Position numbers and translations under genes: made by a program. The notes below the pieces were generated by a model. It worked only from the letters and a program-made list of their open reading frames with translations, made no database searches and was not told the origin of the DNA. This document shows positions 1 to 6,096 of a stretch of DNA of 8,919 nt, one piece after another. The stretch is from the NCBI GenBank assembly GCA_012512545.1, contig JAAZDZ010000149.1, positions 1-8,919 of the forward strand, in the 5' to 3' direction. Numbering within the stretch: position 1 is the stretch's first letter; the number at the start of each line of letters is the position of its first letter. This DNA comes from Alcaligenaceae bacterium (GTDB lineage: Bacteria; Pseudomonadota; Gammaproteobacteria; Burkholderiales; Burkholderiaceae_B).

Positions 1-53
1 TCTATATAGCCTGAAGAAATAAACAAACAGGAAATAATTAGTCGCTGTTTTGA

Positions 54-60
54 AGAGGGA
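54..60 (+). promoter_or_regulatory. Ribosome binding site deciding the start of the Bug-family gene
   Basis: A purine-rich AGAGGGA lies six bases before ATG 67. An in-frame TTG at 61 is too close to it to use it, and the later ATG at 103 has no Shine-Dalgarno-like sequence upstream. This favours ATG 67. The AT-rich bases 1-50 contain a TATATA-like string near position 4, but any -35 element would lie outside the window, so no promoter is called. Confidence 0.6.
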
Positions 61-66
61 TTGTTA

Positions 67-1107
67 ATGTTTAGACTTTTGACACCACAACAAATTCTCG
101 ACATGAAACAGCAGACCCTCAACCCTCTTTCTCTCCTGCGCTCAGGCGTTCGCCGCCTTGCCTTGGGAGTCGGCCTGGCTCTGGCAAGCAGCACCGCGCT
201 GGCCGCATGGCCAGAGCACCCCGTTACGATCATGATGGGCTTTCCGGCTGGCTCTGGCGTTGATGTGATCGCCCGTGGGGTCCAGGGCCCGCTGGAAAAA
301 GAACTGGGCGTGCCTGTCATCATCGACTACCGCGCCGGCGCGGGAGGCAATCTGGCGTCTTCTGTCGTTGCCCGCGCCGCACCCGACGGCTACACGCTGC
401 TGCTGGGCACTGCCGCCACCCATGGCATCAACCCGGCCATTTACAAGGAACTGCCCTTCGACGTCGAGGAAGACTTCACGCCAATCGCTACACTGGTTGA
501 CGTTTCCAACGTGCTGACGATCAACCCGGATGTCATCAATGTAGATACGATTGAGGAATTCATCGCCGAAGTAAAGGCCAACCCCGAAAAATACTACTTC
601 GCTTCCACTGGTGTCGGCACCGGCACCCAGCTCGCCTTTGAAGAGTTCAACGCCCGGGCTGGCCTGAAAATGGTACACGTGCCCTACAAGGGTGGCCCCG
701 AGGCGCTGCAATCGGTCGTGAAAGGCGAAACCTGCTGCATCTTCAATCAGGTGCAAACTGTTCTGGGCCAGTACAAGGCTGGCAATGTGAAGCTGCTGGG
801 TGTCTCGACCGCCAAGCGTGTCGATGTAGTGAAAGAGATTCCGACAATTTCCGAACAGATCATTCCCGGCTTCGACAGCTACATCTGGTTCGGCCTCTTC
901 GGCCCCAAAGACATGGACCCTGCCCTGACCCAGCGCATCAATGAGGTGGTCAACAAGGCACTGCAGGAACCCACCGTTGCCGAGCGTTTCGTGTCAACCG
1001 GAAATGCGATCCGCCTGAGCACGCCGGAAGAGTTCACACAGATCGTTCACGATAACCGCAAGAAATGGGCACAAGTCGTCGAGGAAGCGGGCCTCACCCC
1101 TCAATGA
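67..1107 (+). CDS. Bug-family (TctC-like) periplasmic solute-binding protein
   Basis: This is a 346-residue secreted protein of the Bug/TctC family, whose members capture carboxylates or other small organic anions in the periplasm for tripartite tricarboxylate transporters. The ligand cannot be predicted. A Sec signal peptide has twin Arg 29-30, a hydrophobic core around residues 31-45 and cleavage near ALA|AWPEHP (about 46). Family hallmarks follow in order: GFPAGSGVDVIAR, the IDYRAGAGGN segment, ARAAPDGYTLLLG, and PYKGGPEAL before the second lobe. The length is slightly above the usual 320-330 because of the long n-region. Starting at ATG 103 would give 334 residues and a more conventional signal peptide, but the good ribosome binding site supports 67. 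No TctA or TctB membrane gene is adjacent, as is common for orphan Bug genes in Burkholderiales. Cys223-Cys224 replace the residues usually seen in the GEVD-type segment of better-known members. Family assignment is firm; substrate is unknown. Confidence 0.93.
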   Translation: MFRLLTPQQILDMKQQTLNPLSLLRSGVRRLALGVGLALASSTALAAWPEHPVTIMMGFPAGSGVDVIARGVQGPLEKELGVPVIIDYRAGAGGNLASSVVARAAPDGYTLLLGTAATHGINPAIYKELPFDVEEDFTPIATLVDVSNVLTINPDVINVDTIEEFIAEVKANPEKYYFASTGVGTGTQLAFEEFNARAGLKMVHVPYKGGPEALQSVVKGETCCIFNQVQTVLGQYKAGNVKLLGVSTAKRVDVVKEIPTISEQIIPGFDSYIWFGLFGPKDMDPALTQRINEVVNKALQEPTVAERFVSTGNAIRLSTPEEFTQIVHDNRKKWAQVVEEAGLTPQ

Positions 1108-1167
1108 GAAAAACTTTTTTTTGAAACTTGTCACCCGTCAATGGTTGAAAGCGGCTGCCACCCTTAC

Positions 1168-1179
1168 GATGAAATCATC
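1168..1179. promoter_or_regulatory. Short dyad upstream of the metallochaperone gene, possible operator
   Basis: GATGA-AA-TCATC forms a perfect five-base inverted repeat 24 bases before ATG 1204. A weak -10-like TACGAT (1165-1170) overlaps its left edge, but no good -35 lies at 16-19 bases upstream. Metal efflux genes are commonly controlled by MerR- or ArsR-type regulators binding dyads at the promoter, so this is a candidate operator. The arms are short and could occur by chance. Confidence 0.2.
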
Positions 1180-1190
1180 CATTCAACGTT

Positions 1191-1196
1191 AAGGAG
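1191..1196 (+). promoter_or_regulatory. Strong ribosome binding site of the metallochaperone gene
   Basis: AAGGAG sits seven bases before ATG 1204. It is the strongest Shine-Dalgarno sequence in the window and suggests high translation of the small HMA protein. Confidence 0.75.
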
Positions 1197-1203
1197 AAAA
1201 TAA

Positions 1204-1425
1204 ATGAGCAAAGCCGTTTTCACCATGGAACCTTTTACCTGTCCTTCCTGTGTAAAGAAAATCGAAAACACCGTTGCAAAAGTTGACGGGGTTCAGGAAG
1301 TGCAAGTCATGTTCAATTCGGGCCGTGTGCGGGTCGAATTTGATCAGGCCCAGACCACAGCCGATACGGTACAAGACACCATCGAGCGGCTGGGCTACCC
1401 GGTGTTATCCAAGAAAGTCTCGTAA
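1204..1425 (+). CDS. Small heavy-metal-associated (HMA) domain protein, CopZ-like metallochaperone
   Basis: This 73-residue protein is a single ferredoxin-like HMA domain with no signal peptide, so it should be cytoplasmic. The metal-binding loop is FTCPSCVKKIE with Cys13 and Cys16; the usual family form is MTCxxC. It is followed by DGVQEVQV and a second half ending in RLGYPV, which is the normal layout of the fold. Such proteins bind soft metals such as Cu(I), Zn or Cd and hand them to P1B ATPases. The next gene, 66 bases downstream, is a P1B ATPase that lacks an N-terminal HMA domain, so this protein probably acts as its detached metal-binding domain or its chaperone. The CPSC loop and the partner's atypical motifs make a copper assignment unsafe, hence no gene symbol. 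The strong upstream AAGGAG and the hairpin after the stop suggest it is made in excess over the pump. Confidence 0.9.
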   Translation: MSKAVFTMEPFTCPSCVKKIENTVAKVDGVQEVQVMFNSGRVRVEFDQAQTTADTVQDTIERLGYPVLSKKVS

Positions 1426-1430
1426 ACGCA

Positions 1431-1465
1431 AGGAATGGCGGCCCTCAGGGCGCCATTCCTTTCTT
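1431..1465 (+). terminator. Intrinsic terminator or attenuator between chaperone and ATPase genes
   Basis: AGGAATGGCG (1431-1440) pairs perfectly with CGCCATTCCT (1451-1460). Inside it CCC (1442-1444) pairs with GGG (1448-1450) around a three-base TCA loop, leaving one bulged G at 1441. The stem is followed by a T-rich stretch (TTCTTTCT) on the + strand only. It begins five bases after the chaperone stop and ends 31 bases before the ATPase start. Because the ATPase has no obvious promoter between them, partial termination that lowers pump expression relative to chaperone is the likely role. The same stem could instead stabilise the 3' end of the chaperone message. Confidence 0.75.
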
Positions 1466-1480
1466 TCTGCCTGGATGCAT

Positions 1481-1485
1481 GGGAG
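1481..1485 (+). promoter_or_regulatory. Ribosome binding site deciding the ATPase start
   Basis: GGGAG lies six bases before ATG 1492. The alternative in-frame ATG at 1435 is inside the terminator stem and its AAGGA is only one base away, so 1492 is preferred. It removes 19 non-conserved residues. Confidence 0.65.
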
Positions 1486-1491
1486 CATGAC

Positions 1492-3396
1492 ATGAAACAC
1501 ATCAAAAATTCTCATATTGCCGCTGTAACTGGCCTGATGCTGCTGATTGCTTTTGCATTGCATCTGGCCGGGCTTTCACAGGAAAAGGATTATGTCCTGA
1601 TCGCCTCTTCTCTTTTCGCAGGCTATTTTATCGCCATCAAGGCTTTCAAAGCGCTGCGCATGAGGGCTTTCAGTATTGAACTGCTGGTTACCATCGCCGT
1701 TATCGGTGCGTTGATTATTGGCGAGTATGTCGAATCAGCCGTCGTGACCTTTCTCTTTATTTTTGGCGCCTATCTGGAATCCCGCACGCTTGAGAAAACC
1801 CGCTCCTCACTGCGCAACCTCATTGATCAGACCCCAACCGAAGCCACGGTGATCCGCCCGGAAGGTCATATCAAAGTGCCTGTTGAAGACGTGATCAAAG
1901 GCGACAGAGTGTTGATCCGCTCGGGGGAAAAAGTGGCCGTGGACGGCGCCATTGTTTCCGGCCAGGCTCTGATTGTCGAAGCCGCCATTACAGGCGAATC
2001 CGTACCGGCCAGCAAGGCGCTGGGCGACCGCGTTTTCAGTGGCACCATCGTGGACAATGGCTATATTGAAGTCACTGCTGATCGCGTGGGTGACGACACC
2101 ACGTTCGCCAAAATCATCGAAATGGTGGAAGAGGCGCAAGAAACCAAGACCCGGACACAGAAATTCCTGGATCGTTTCGCGCAGATCTACACGCCGGCCA
2201 TCGTCATTCTGTCCATCCTGGTCTATGCCGTGTCCCGCAACGTCGAACTGGCGCTGACTTTTCTGGTCATTGCCTGTCCTGGCGCGCTGGTCATCTCAGC
2301 ACCGGTTTCCATGGTGGCGGGTATTGGCAACGGCGCGCGCAATGGTGTGTTGGTCAAAGGCGGTGAAATCATGGAAAAACTTTCCAGGATCGACGTGGTC
2401 ATTTTCGACAAGACCGGCACCCTGACCAAGGGCAAACCTGAAGTCACGGAAGTCAAAAGCTGGGGCATGGAAGAAAATGCATTGTTGCGCCTGGTGGCCG
2501 AAGCAGAAAGGCTTTCCGAGCACCATCTGGGGCAGACGATTGTCGCCGAAGCCAAGAAACGCGAACTGGCCCTGAACGAAGAGCCCCAGAATGTGCAGAT
2601 CGTCAAGGGCGGCGGCATGCTGGCTACTGTGGCGGGGCAGCAGCTGGCCATCGGCAACCGCAAATTGATGACAGACAACAGCGTATCGTTCAGTGATGAA
2701 GTGGAAGCCTACGCCACGGCCCGCGAAAAGGCTGGCAACACCGCCGTGCTTATCGCCATCGACCAGCAGCTGGCGGGCGTGATCTCGATTGCCGATCAGA
2801 TCAAATCGGAAGCCAGGGCCGCCATTCAACAATTACGCGCGACTGGCGTGAAACAGGCCATCATGCTGACTGGCGACAACCGCCACACGGCGCAACTAGT
2901 GGGCGACGAGCTTGGCCTTGATGCCGTACACGCCGAGCTGCTGCCGCAAGACAAGGTAAAGTGGGTCACCCGGCTGAAGGAGCAGGGCTATCGCGTCGCC
3001 ATGGTGGGCGACGGCATCAACGATGCTCCCGCGCTGGCTACGGCTGATGTCGGCCTGGCCATGGGAATTGGCGGCACCGACATTTCGATGGAAACCGCCG
3101 ATATTGTGCTGATGTCCGACCGGCTGGACCAATTTGCCCACGCCTATTCGCTGGCCAAGGCCACGGTGCGCAATATGCAGCAAAACACCATCATGGCCGT
3201 AGGCACGGTGGTGCTGTTGCTGATCGGCGTGCTGCTGGGCAAGATCTTCCTGGCTTCGGGCATGCTGGTACACGAGCTGAGCGTGCTGTTGGTGACCCTC
3301 AATGCCGTCCGACTCATACGCTATCGGGCACGCAACAGCGCAGGCCGCCAAGCCGCCTGTATCGCCAATTCCCCCACTGATTGCCAGGCTGCCTGA
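1492..3396 (+). CDS. Heavy-metal P1B-type ATPase with CPG motif (efflux pump)
   Basis: A 634-residue inner-membrane pump that should couple ATP hydrolysis to metal export. There are about eight membrane segments: two near 8-27 and 33-55, two near 61-97, two flanking the ion site at about 232-275, and two near the C-terminus. The actuator motif is TGES (167-170), the phosphorylation site DKTGT has Asp306, and TGDN (460-463) and GDGINDAP (506-513) complete the catalytic core. The ion-pathway motif is Cys262-Pro263-Gly264 rather than CPC, SPC or CPH. The nucleotide-domain HP motif reads SEHH (342-345). The last helix carries His594-Glu595, recalling the HEG signature of P1B-4 (CoaT-type) pumps, not the Asp of Zn/Cd P1B-2 pumps. 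No HMA domain is fused; the separate protein just upstream supplies one. A short tail carries Cys623 and Cys631. Family is certain, while the metal (Zn, Cd, Co, Fe or Cu) cannot be stated. Automatic annotation would probably call it CadA or ZntA. Confidence 0.93.
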   Translation: MKHIKNSHIAAVTGLMLLIAFALHLAGLSQEKDYVLIASSLFAGYFIAIKAFKALRMRAFSIELLVTIAVIGALIIGEYVESAVVTFLFIFGAYLESRTLEKTRSSLRNLIDQTPTEATVIRPEGHIKVPVEDVIKGDRVLIRSGEKVAVDGAIVSGQALIVEAAITGESVPASKALGDRVFSGTIVDNGYIEVTADRVGDDTTFAKIIEMVEEAQETKTRTQKFLDRFAQIYTPAIVILSILVYAVSRNVELALTFLVIACPGALVISAPVSMVAGIGNGARNGVLVKGGEIMEKLSRIDVVIFDKTGTLTKGKPEVTEVKSWGMEENALLRLVAEAERLSEHHLGQTIVAEAKKRELALNEEPQNVQIVKGGGMLATVAGQQLAIGNRKLMTDNSVSFSDEVEAYATAREKAGNTAVLIAIDQQLAGVISIADQIKSEARAAIQQLRATGVKQAIMLTGDNRHTAQLVGDELGLDAVHAELLPQDKVKWVTRLKEQGYRVAMVGDGINDAPALATADVGLAMGIGGTDISMETADIVLMSDRLDQFAHAYSLAKATVRNMQQNTIMAVGTVVLLLIGVLLGKIFLASGMLVHELSVLLVTLNAVRLIRYRARNSAGRQAACIANSPTDCQAA

Positions 3397-3733
3397 TACG
3401 CGCTTCGCCGCTATCATCACGTCAACCAGGATTCCTGCGGCTCCCCCCTTCCCATGAGCCGCCGGAATCTCGCATCGTTTCCGGGCGCCGCGCCGGAGAC
3501 CGCCAGATCACGATTCTTAACCTTGACACACTTGCTGATCGAGCAAACCGCTCAGTAACATTATTTCAAAAACTGAAACACCCCTCGGTTAGAATCGTCA
3601 AACCTGGCTGCGATATTCTGCGCCATTGTTTTACCTCCCATCACTGCTTTTGCTGTTCGTCGCACTGTGATGCGCGTAAGCCGCAGGCACTGTCATGGCA
3701 CGGCGCCATCTCAATGACACCGCTCCAAACTCC
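3397..3733. other. Non-coding gap between metal module and signalling operon
   Basis: This 337-base gap holds the hairpin at 3430-3469 and must contain the promoter of the signalling operon. The best -10-like element is TAGAAT (3590-3595), with a weak TTCAAA (3565-3570) upstream at a long 19-base spacing. A perfect TTGACA at 3523-3528 has no acceptable -10 at 16-19 bases. I could not find a convincing flagellar sigma-28 promoter. Open frames crossing this stretch on either strand lack family resemblance and look like chance. Confidence 0.4.
3430..3469 (+). terminator. Imperfect hairpin after the ATPase gene, probable terminator
   Basis: A 14-base left arm (3430-3443) pairs with 3456-3469 with one T:C mismatch (3436 against 3463), giving helices of six and seven base pairs around a 12-base C-rich loop. 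It starts 34 bases after the ATPase stop. The downstream T content is poor (only TTT at 3478-3480), so it may work weakly, need Rho, or simply protect the 3' end of the message. Confidence 0.5.
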
Positions 3734-5707
3734 ATGCGCAAAAACCTACCCGTCACCCAAAACGTCTACACATTTCCACCCGACCAGACGCTGATCTCCA
3801 TCACCGACCTGAAAGGCCGCATCACCTATTGCAATGCCAGCTTTGTAGCTGTCAGCGGCTTTACCTGTGAAGAATTGCTCGGCCAGCCGCATAATATTCT
3901 GCGCCACCCCGATATGCCTCAGGAAGCGTTCCGGGATATGTGGGACACCATTCAGAACAGCCTGCCCTGGACGGGGCTGATCAAGAACCGGCGCAAGAAT
4001 GGCGATCATTATTGGGTGCGGGCGAATGCCACGCCCGTGCGTGATGGCGACACGATAGTCGGCTTTCTGTCAGTCCGCACGCATGCCCCTGCCGCCGACA
4101 TCGAAGCGGCTGAACAGCTCTATGCCCGCATGCGCGAAGAGGCCCAGGCGGGTAAGCGGCAGACGGTTCTGCATCGCGGCCACATAGTCAGGCGCACGCT
4201 GCCGGGCCGGTTGATGGCCTTGAGCAAACCTGGCCTGGGCGGGCAGCAAGCCATGCTGGCGGCATTCGCGGCTGGCCTGCCGCTGGCCGCCATGAGCGCG
4301 GGCGCTCCCATGTGGGGCAACCTGCTTGCCGGTGTTGTCGGCGCCCTGGCTGCCAGCATAGGGCTGCATGTAATGACCATACGGCCTCTCCGGCAAGTGG
4401 TGAGAACCGCCAATCTGCTGGCCAGCGGCGATCTCACCCGCTTCATCAATGTGACTGACAGCGGCGAAATCGGCCAGGTGCAGCTGGCGCTGGCGCAACT
4501 GACCGTTTCGGTAAGGACGGTGGTGCGCGATGTGCGGCATGAAGTCGCCAATCTGCTGGGCGGCACCCAGGAAATTGCCGGCGGCAACCAGGACCTTGCC
4601 GCGCGCACCGATACGCAGGCGCATAACCTGCAGCGTTCCGCCGCAGCCATGGATCAAATCTACGGCACGATTCAACAGACTTCACGCCTTTCCGAAGAAG
4701 GCGCACAGCAGGCGCATGCCGCCTTCCAGGTGGCGGAACGCGGCAACAGCGCCGTTCAGCATGTGGCCGATACCATGCAGGAAATCGCCACTTCGTCAGA
4801 ACGCATTCACGACATCATTGCCGTGATTGAAAGCGTTGCCTTCCAGACCAATATTCTGGCCCTGAACGCCGCGGTCGAGTCAGCCCGCGCGGGCGAGCAT
4901 GGGCGCGGTTTCGCAGTGGTGGCCTCGGAAGTGCGGGCCCTGGCGCAACGCACCGCTGGTGCCGCCAAGGAAGTCCGCGAACTGATTCAGGAATCGGGCA
5001 CGCGCGTATCTGCCGGCGAACACCGGGTCGAGGAAGCCCGTCAGCGCATGGCGGAAGTCATGGACAGCGTCCAGAAAATGGCTGTGGTGCTGGATCAGAT
5101 CAATACCGCTGCACAAGACCAGACACGCGGCGTCGGGCATATCAACGACGGCTTCGGCGAACTGGAATCCATCACCCAGCAAAACATGGCCATGGTGGAC
5201 GAACTGGCCTCTGCTGCGCACTCCCTCAACCACCAGGTGGGCGCGGTTCACAACACCATCCGTGTATTCCGGCTGACTGAACGGGACACCACTTTGGCCG
5301 AGGTAGATGCCGTCGCCCTGCGCAAGGAACAGCGTAAAAACGCCATCAACGAAGACGGCCATATCAATTTCTCGCACGAACTCGCCAGGCACCGCCAATT
5401 GCGCGTCATGCTGCGCAATGCCATCAATCGCAAACTGCAGGTGGACGAAAAAATCGGGCGCGACGACTGTTGCACTCTGGGCGCCTGGCTGGCAGGCCCC
5501 GGTCACCAGCAACATGGGCACACTCATGCCCACGCTGAACTGCATGCCATACATGCGGCATACCATCAGGAACTGGGCCATGTGGCCGTCAACATCAATA
5601 AGAAGCGCTTCAACGAGGCCACTGCCTTGCTTGAGTCCGGCCAGCCCCTGCATGCAACCGGCCAGAAGCTGACAAAAGCCGTGGAAAACATGGCGGCCAT
5701 CGCATGA
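3734..5707 (+). CDS. Aer-like PAS/HAMP methyl-accepting chemotaxis receptor with C-terminal CZB zinc domain
   Basis: A 657-residue inner-membrane chemoreceptor that should control CheA. Residues 1-120 closely follow the E. coli Aer PAS domain, including QPHN, RHPDMP with Arg57, His58 and Asp60 (residues tied to FAD binding in Aer), and KNRRKNGDHYWVRANA. A membrane hairpin lies near 173-190 and 196-216, with no sizeable periplasmic domain, then HAMP (about 217-270) and the signalling coiled coil with hairpin tip around 366-400 (FQTNILALNAAVESARAGE). Residues about 545-655 form a CZB domain: predicted zinc ligands His553, Cys580, His607 and His611 match the spacing of DgcZ for Cys-His-His. A His-rich loop (591-604) is inserted. 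CZB is not part of E. coli Aer. The start follows the Aer N-terminus (MRKN); ATG 3695 would add 13 residues and has a weak AGG upstream. It is the first gene of a three-gene operon, and the stop overlaps the next start. No CheR-binding pentapeptide is visible at the C-terminus. Confidence 0.93.
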   Translation: MRKNLPVTQNVYTFPPDQTLISITDLKGRITYCNASFVAVSGFTCEELLGQPHNILRHPDMPQEAFRDMWDTIQNSLPWTGLIKNRRKNGDHYWVRANATPVRDGDTIVGFLSVRTHAPAADIEAAEQLYARMREEAQAGKRQTVLHRGHIVRRTLPGRLMALSKPGLGGQQAMLAAFAAGLPLAAMSAGAPMWGNLLAGVVGALAASIGLHVMTIRPLRQVVRTANLLASGDLTRFINVTDSGEIGQVQLALAQLTVSVRTVVRDVRHEVANLLGGTQEIAGGNQDLAARTDTQAHNLQRSAAAMDQIYGTIQQTSRLSEEGAQQAHAAFQVAERGNSAVQHVADTMQEIATSSERIHDIIAVIESVAFQTNILALNAAVESARAGEHGRGFAVVASEVRALAQRTAGAAKEVRELIQESGTRVSAGEHRVEEARQRMAEVMDSVQKMAVVLDQINTAAQDQTRGVGHINDGFGELESITQQNMAMVDELASAAHSLNHQVGAVHNTIRVFRLTERDTTLAEVDAVALRKEQRKNAINEDGHINFSHELARHRQLRVMLRNAINRKLQVDEKIGRDDCCTLGAWLAGPGHQQHGHTHAHAELHAIHAAYHQELGHVAVNINKKRFNEATALLESGQPLHATGQKLTKAVENMAAIA

Positions 5708-6093
5708 GCTTGCAGGTTCTGGTCGTCGATGACGACCCTTTATGCCTGCGCATTGCCGCCAGACTGCTGCGCGGCATGGGGCACGGAGGTGCGCTGGCCA
5801 CCCAGGGCGAAAAAGCGTTGCATCTGCTGGCTGAAAAATCTTTTGACCTGATGTTGCTCGACATCAACATGCCCAATGGGATGAGCGGCCAGGATACCCT
5901 GATGGAATTACGCCGCCGCGAAGCCCCCACAGGCCACCGCAAGCTGCCTGCCCTGATGTTGTCGGGCCAGCATGACGACAGCACACGAACGTTTTTCATC
6001 CAGATCGGCGCCGATGGTTTTCTCACCAAGCCGCTGGATGCCAACGCCCTGGCGAATGAACTGGATCGTCTGCGAAGCCTGGGACATTTCTGA
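5704..6093 (+). CDS. Single-domain response regulator (CheY-like receiver)
   Basis: A 129-residue stand-alone receiver domain with no output domain. The acidic pocket is VVDDDP (Asp9-Asp11), the phospho-acceptor is Asp53 in LLDINMP, the switch Ser87 lies in MLSGQ, and Lys109 in LTKPLD completes the active site, so it should accept phosphate. Its ATG overlaps the chemoreceptor stop (ATGA, 5704-5707) and it has no clear ribosome binding site of its own, which implies translational coupling to the receptor. The hybrid kinase starts three bases after its stop. It could take phosphate from CheA, acting as a CheY or phosphate sink, or from the downstream kinase through a phosphotransfer step. The sequence cannot decide between these. 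It is not obviously the flagellar CheY, since no other chemotaxis genes are present in the window. Confidence 0.9.
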   Translation: MSLQVLVVDDDPLCLRIAARLLRGMGHGGALATQGEKALHLLAEKSFDLMLLDINMPNGMSGQDTLMELRRREAPTGHRKLPALMLSGQHDDSTRTFFIQIGADGFLTKPLDANALANELDRLRSLGHF

Positions 6094-6096
6094 ACC

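Noticed and set aside
1081..1122. Possible intrinsic terminator after the Bug gene with an eight-T run
   Set aside because: The T-run at 1115-1122 is real, but the only upstream stem is four pairs (CTCA/TGAG) overlapping the stop codon and separated from the T-run by an A-rich stretch. Too weak to call.
1435..1491. Upstream ATG giving a 653-residue ATPase with 19 extra residues
   Set aside because: The ATG sits inside the terminator stem, its Shine-Dalgarno-like AAGGA is one base away, and the added residues look like translated hairpin. ATG 1492 has GGGAG at a proper distance.
3523..3528. Perfect TTGACA as -35 box of the chemoreceptor operon
   Set aside because: No -10-like hexamer occurs 16-19 bases downstream; the nearest candidate (TAACAT, 3556-3561) is 27 bases away.
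3639..3672. CATCAC/GTGATG inverted repeat before the chemoreceptor
   Set aside because: Only six pairs with a 22-base loop and no flanking signal; consistent with chance.
3381..3794. 137-codon open frame across the gap before the chemoreceptor
   Set aside because: It overlaps both neighbours, runs through the hairpin, has no ribosome binding site and shows no recognisable protein pattern.
4880..5653. Long open frame (257 codons) on the minus strand of the chemoreceptor gene
   Set aside because: It lies opposite well-recognised signalling and CZB sequence and is a frame shadow of GC-rich coding DNA; no family resemblance.
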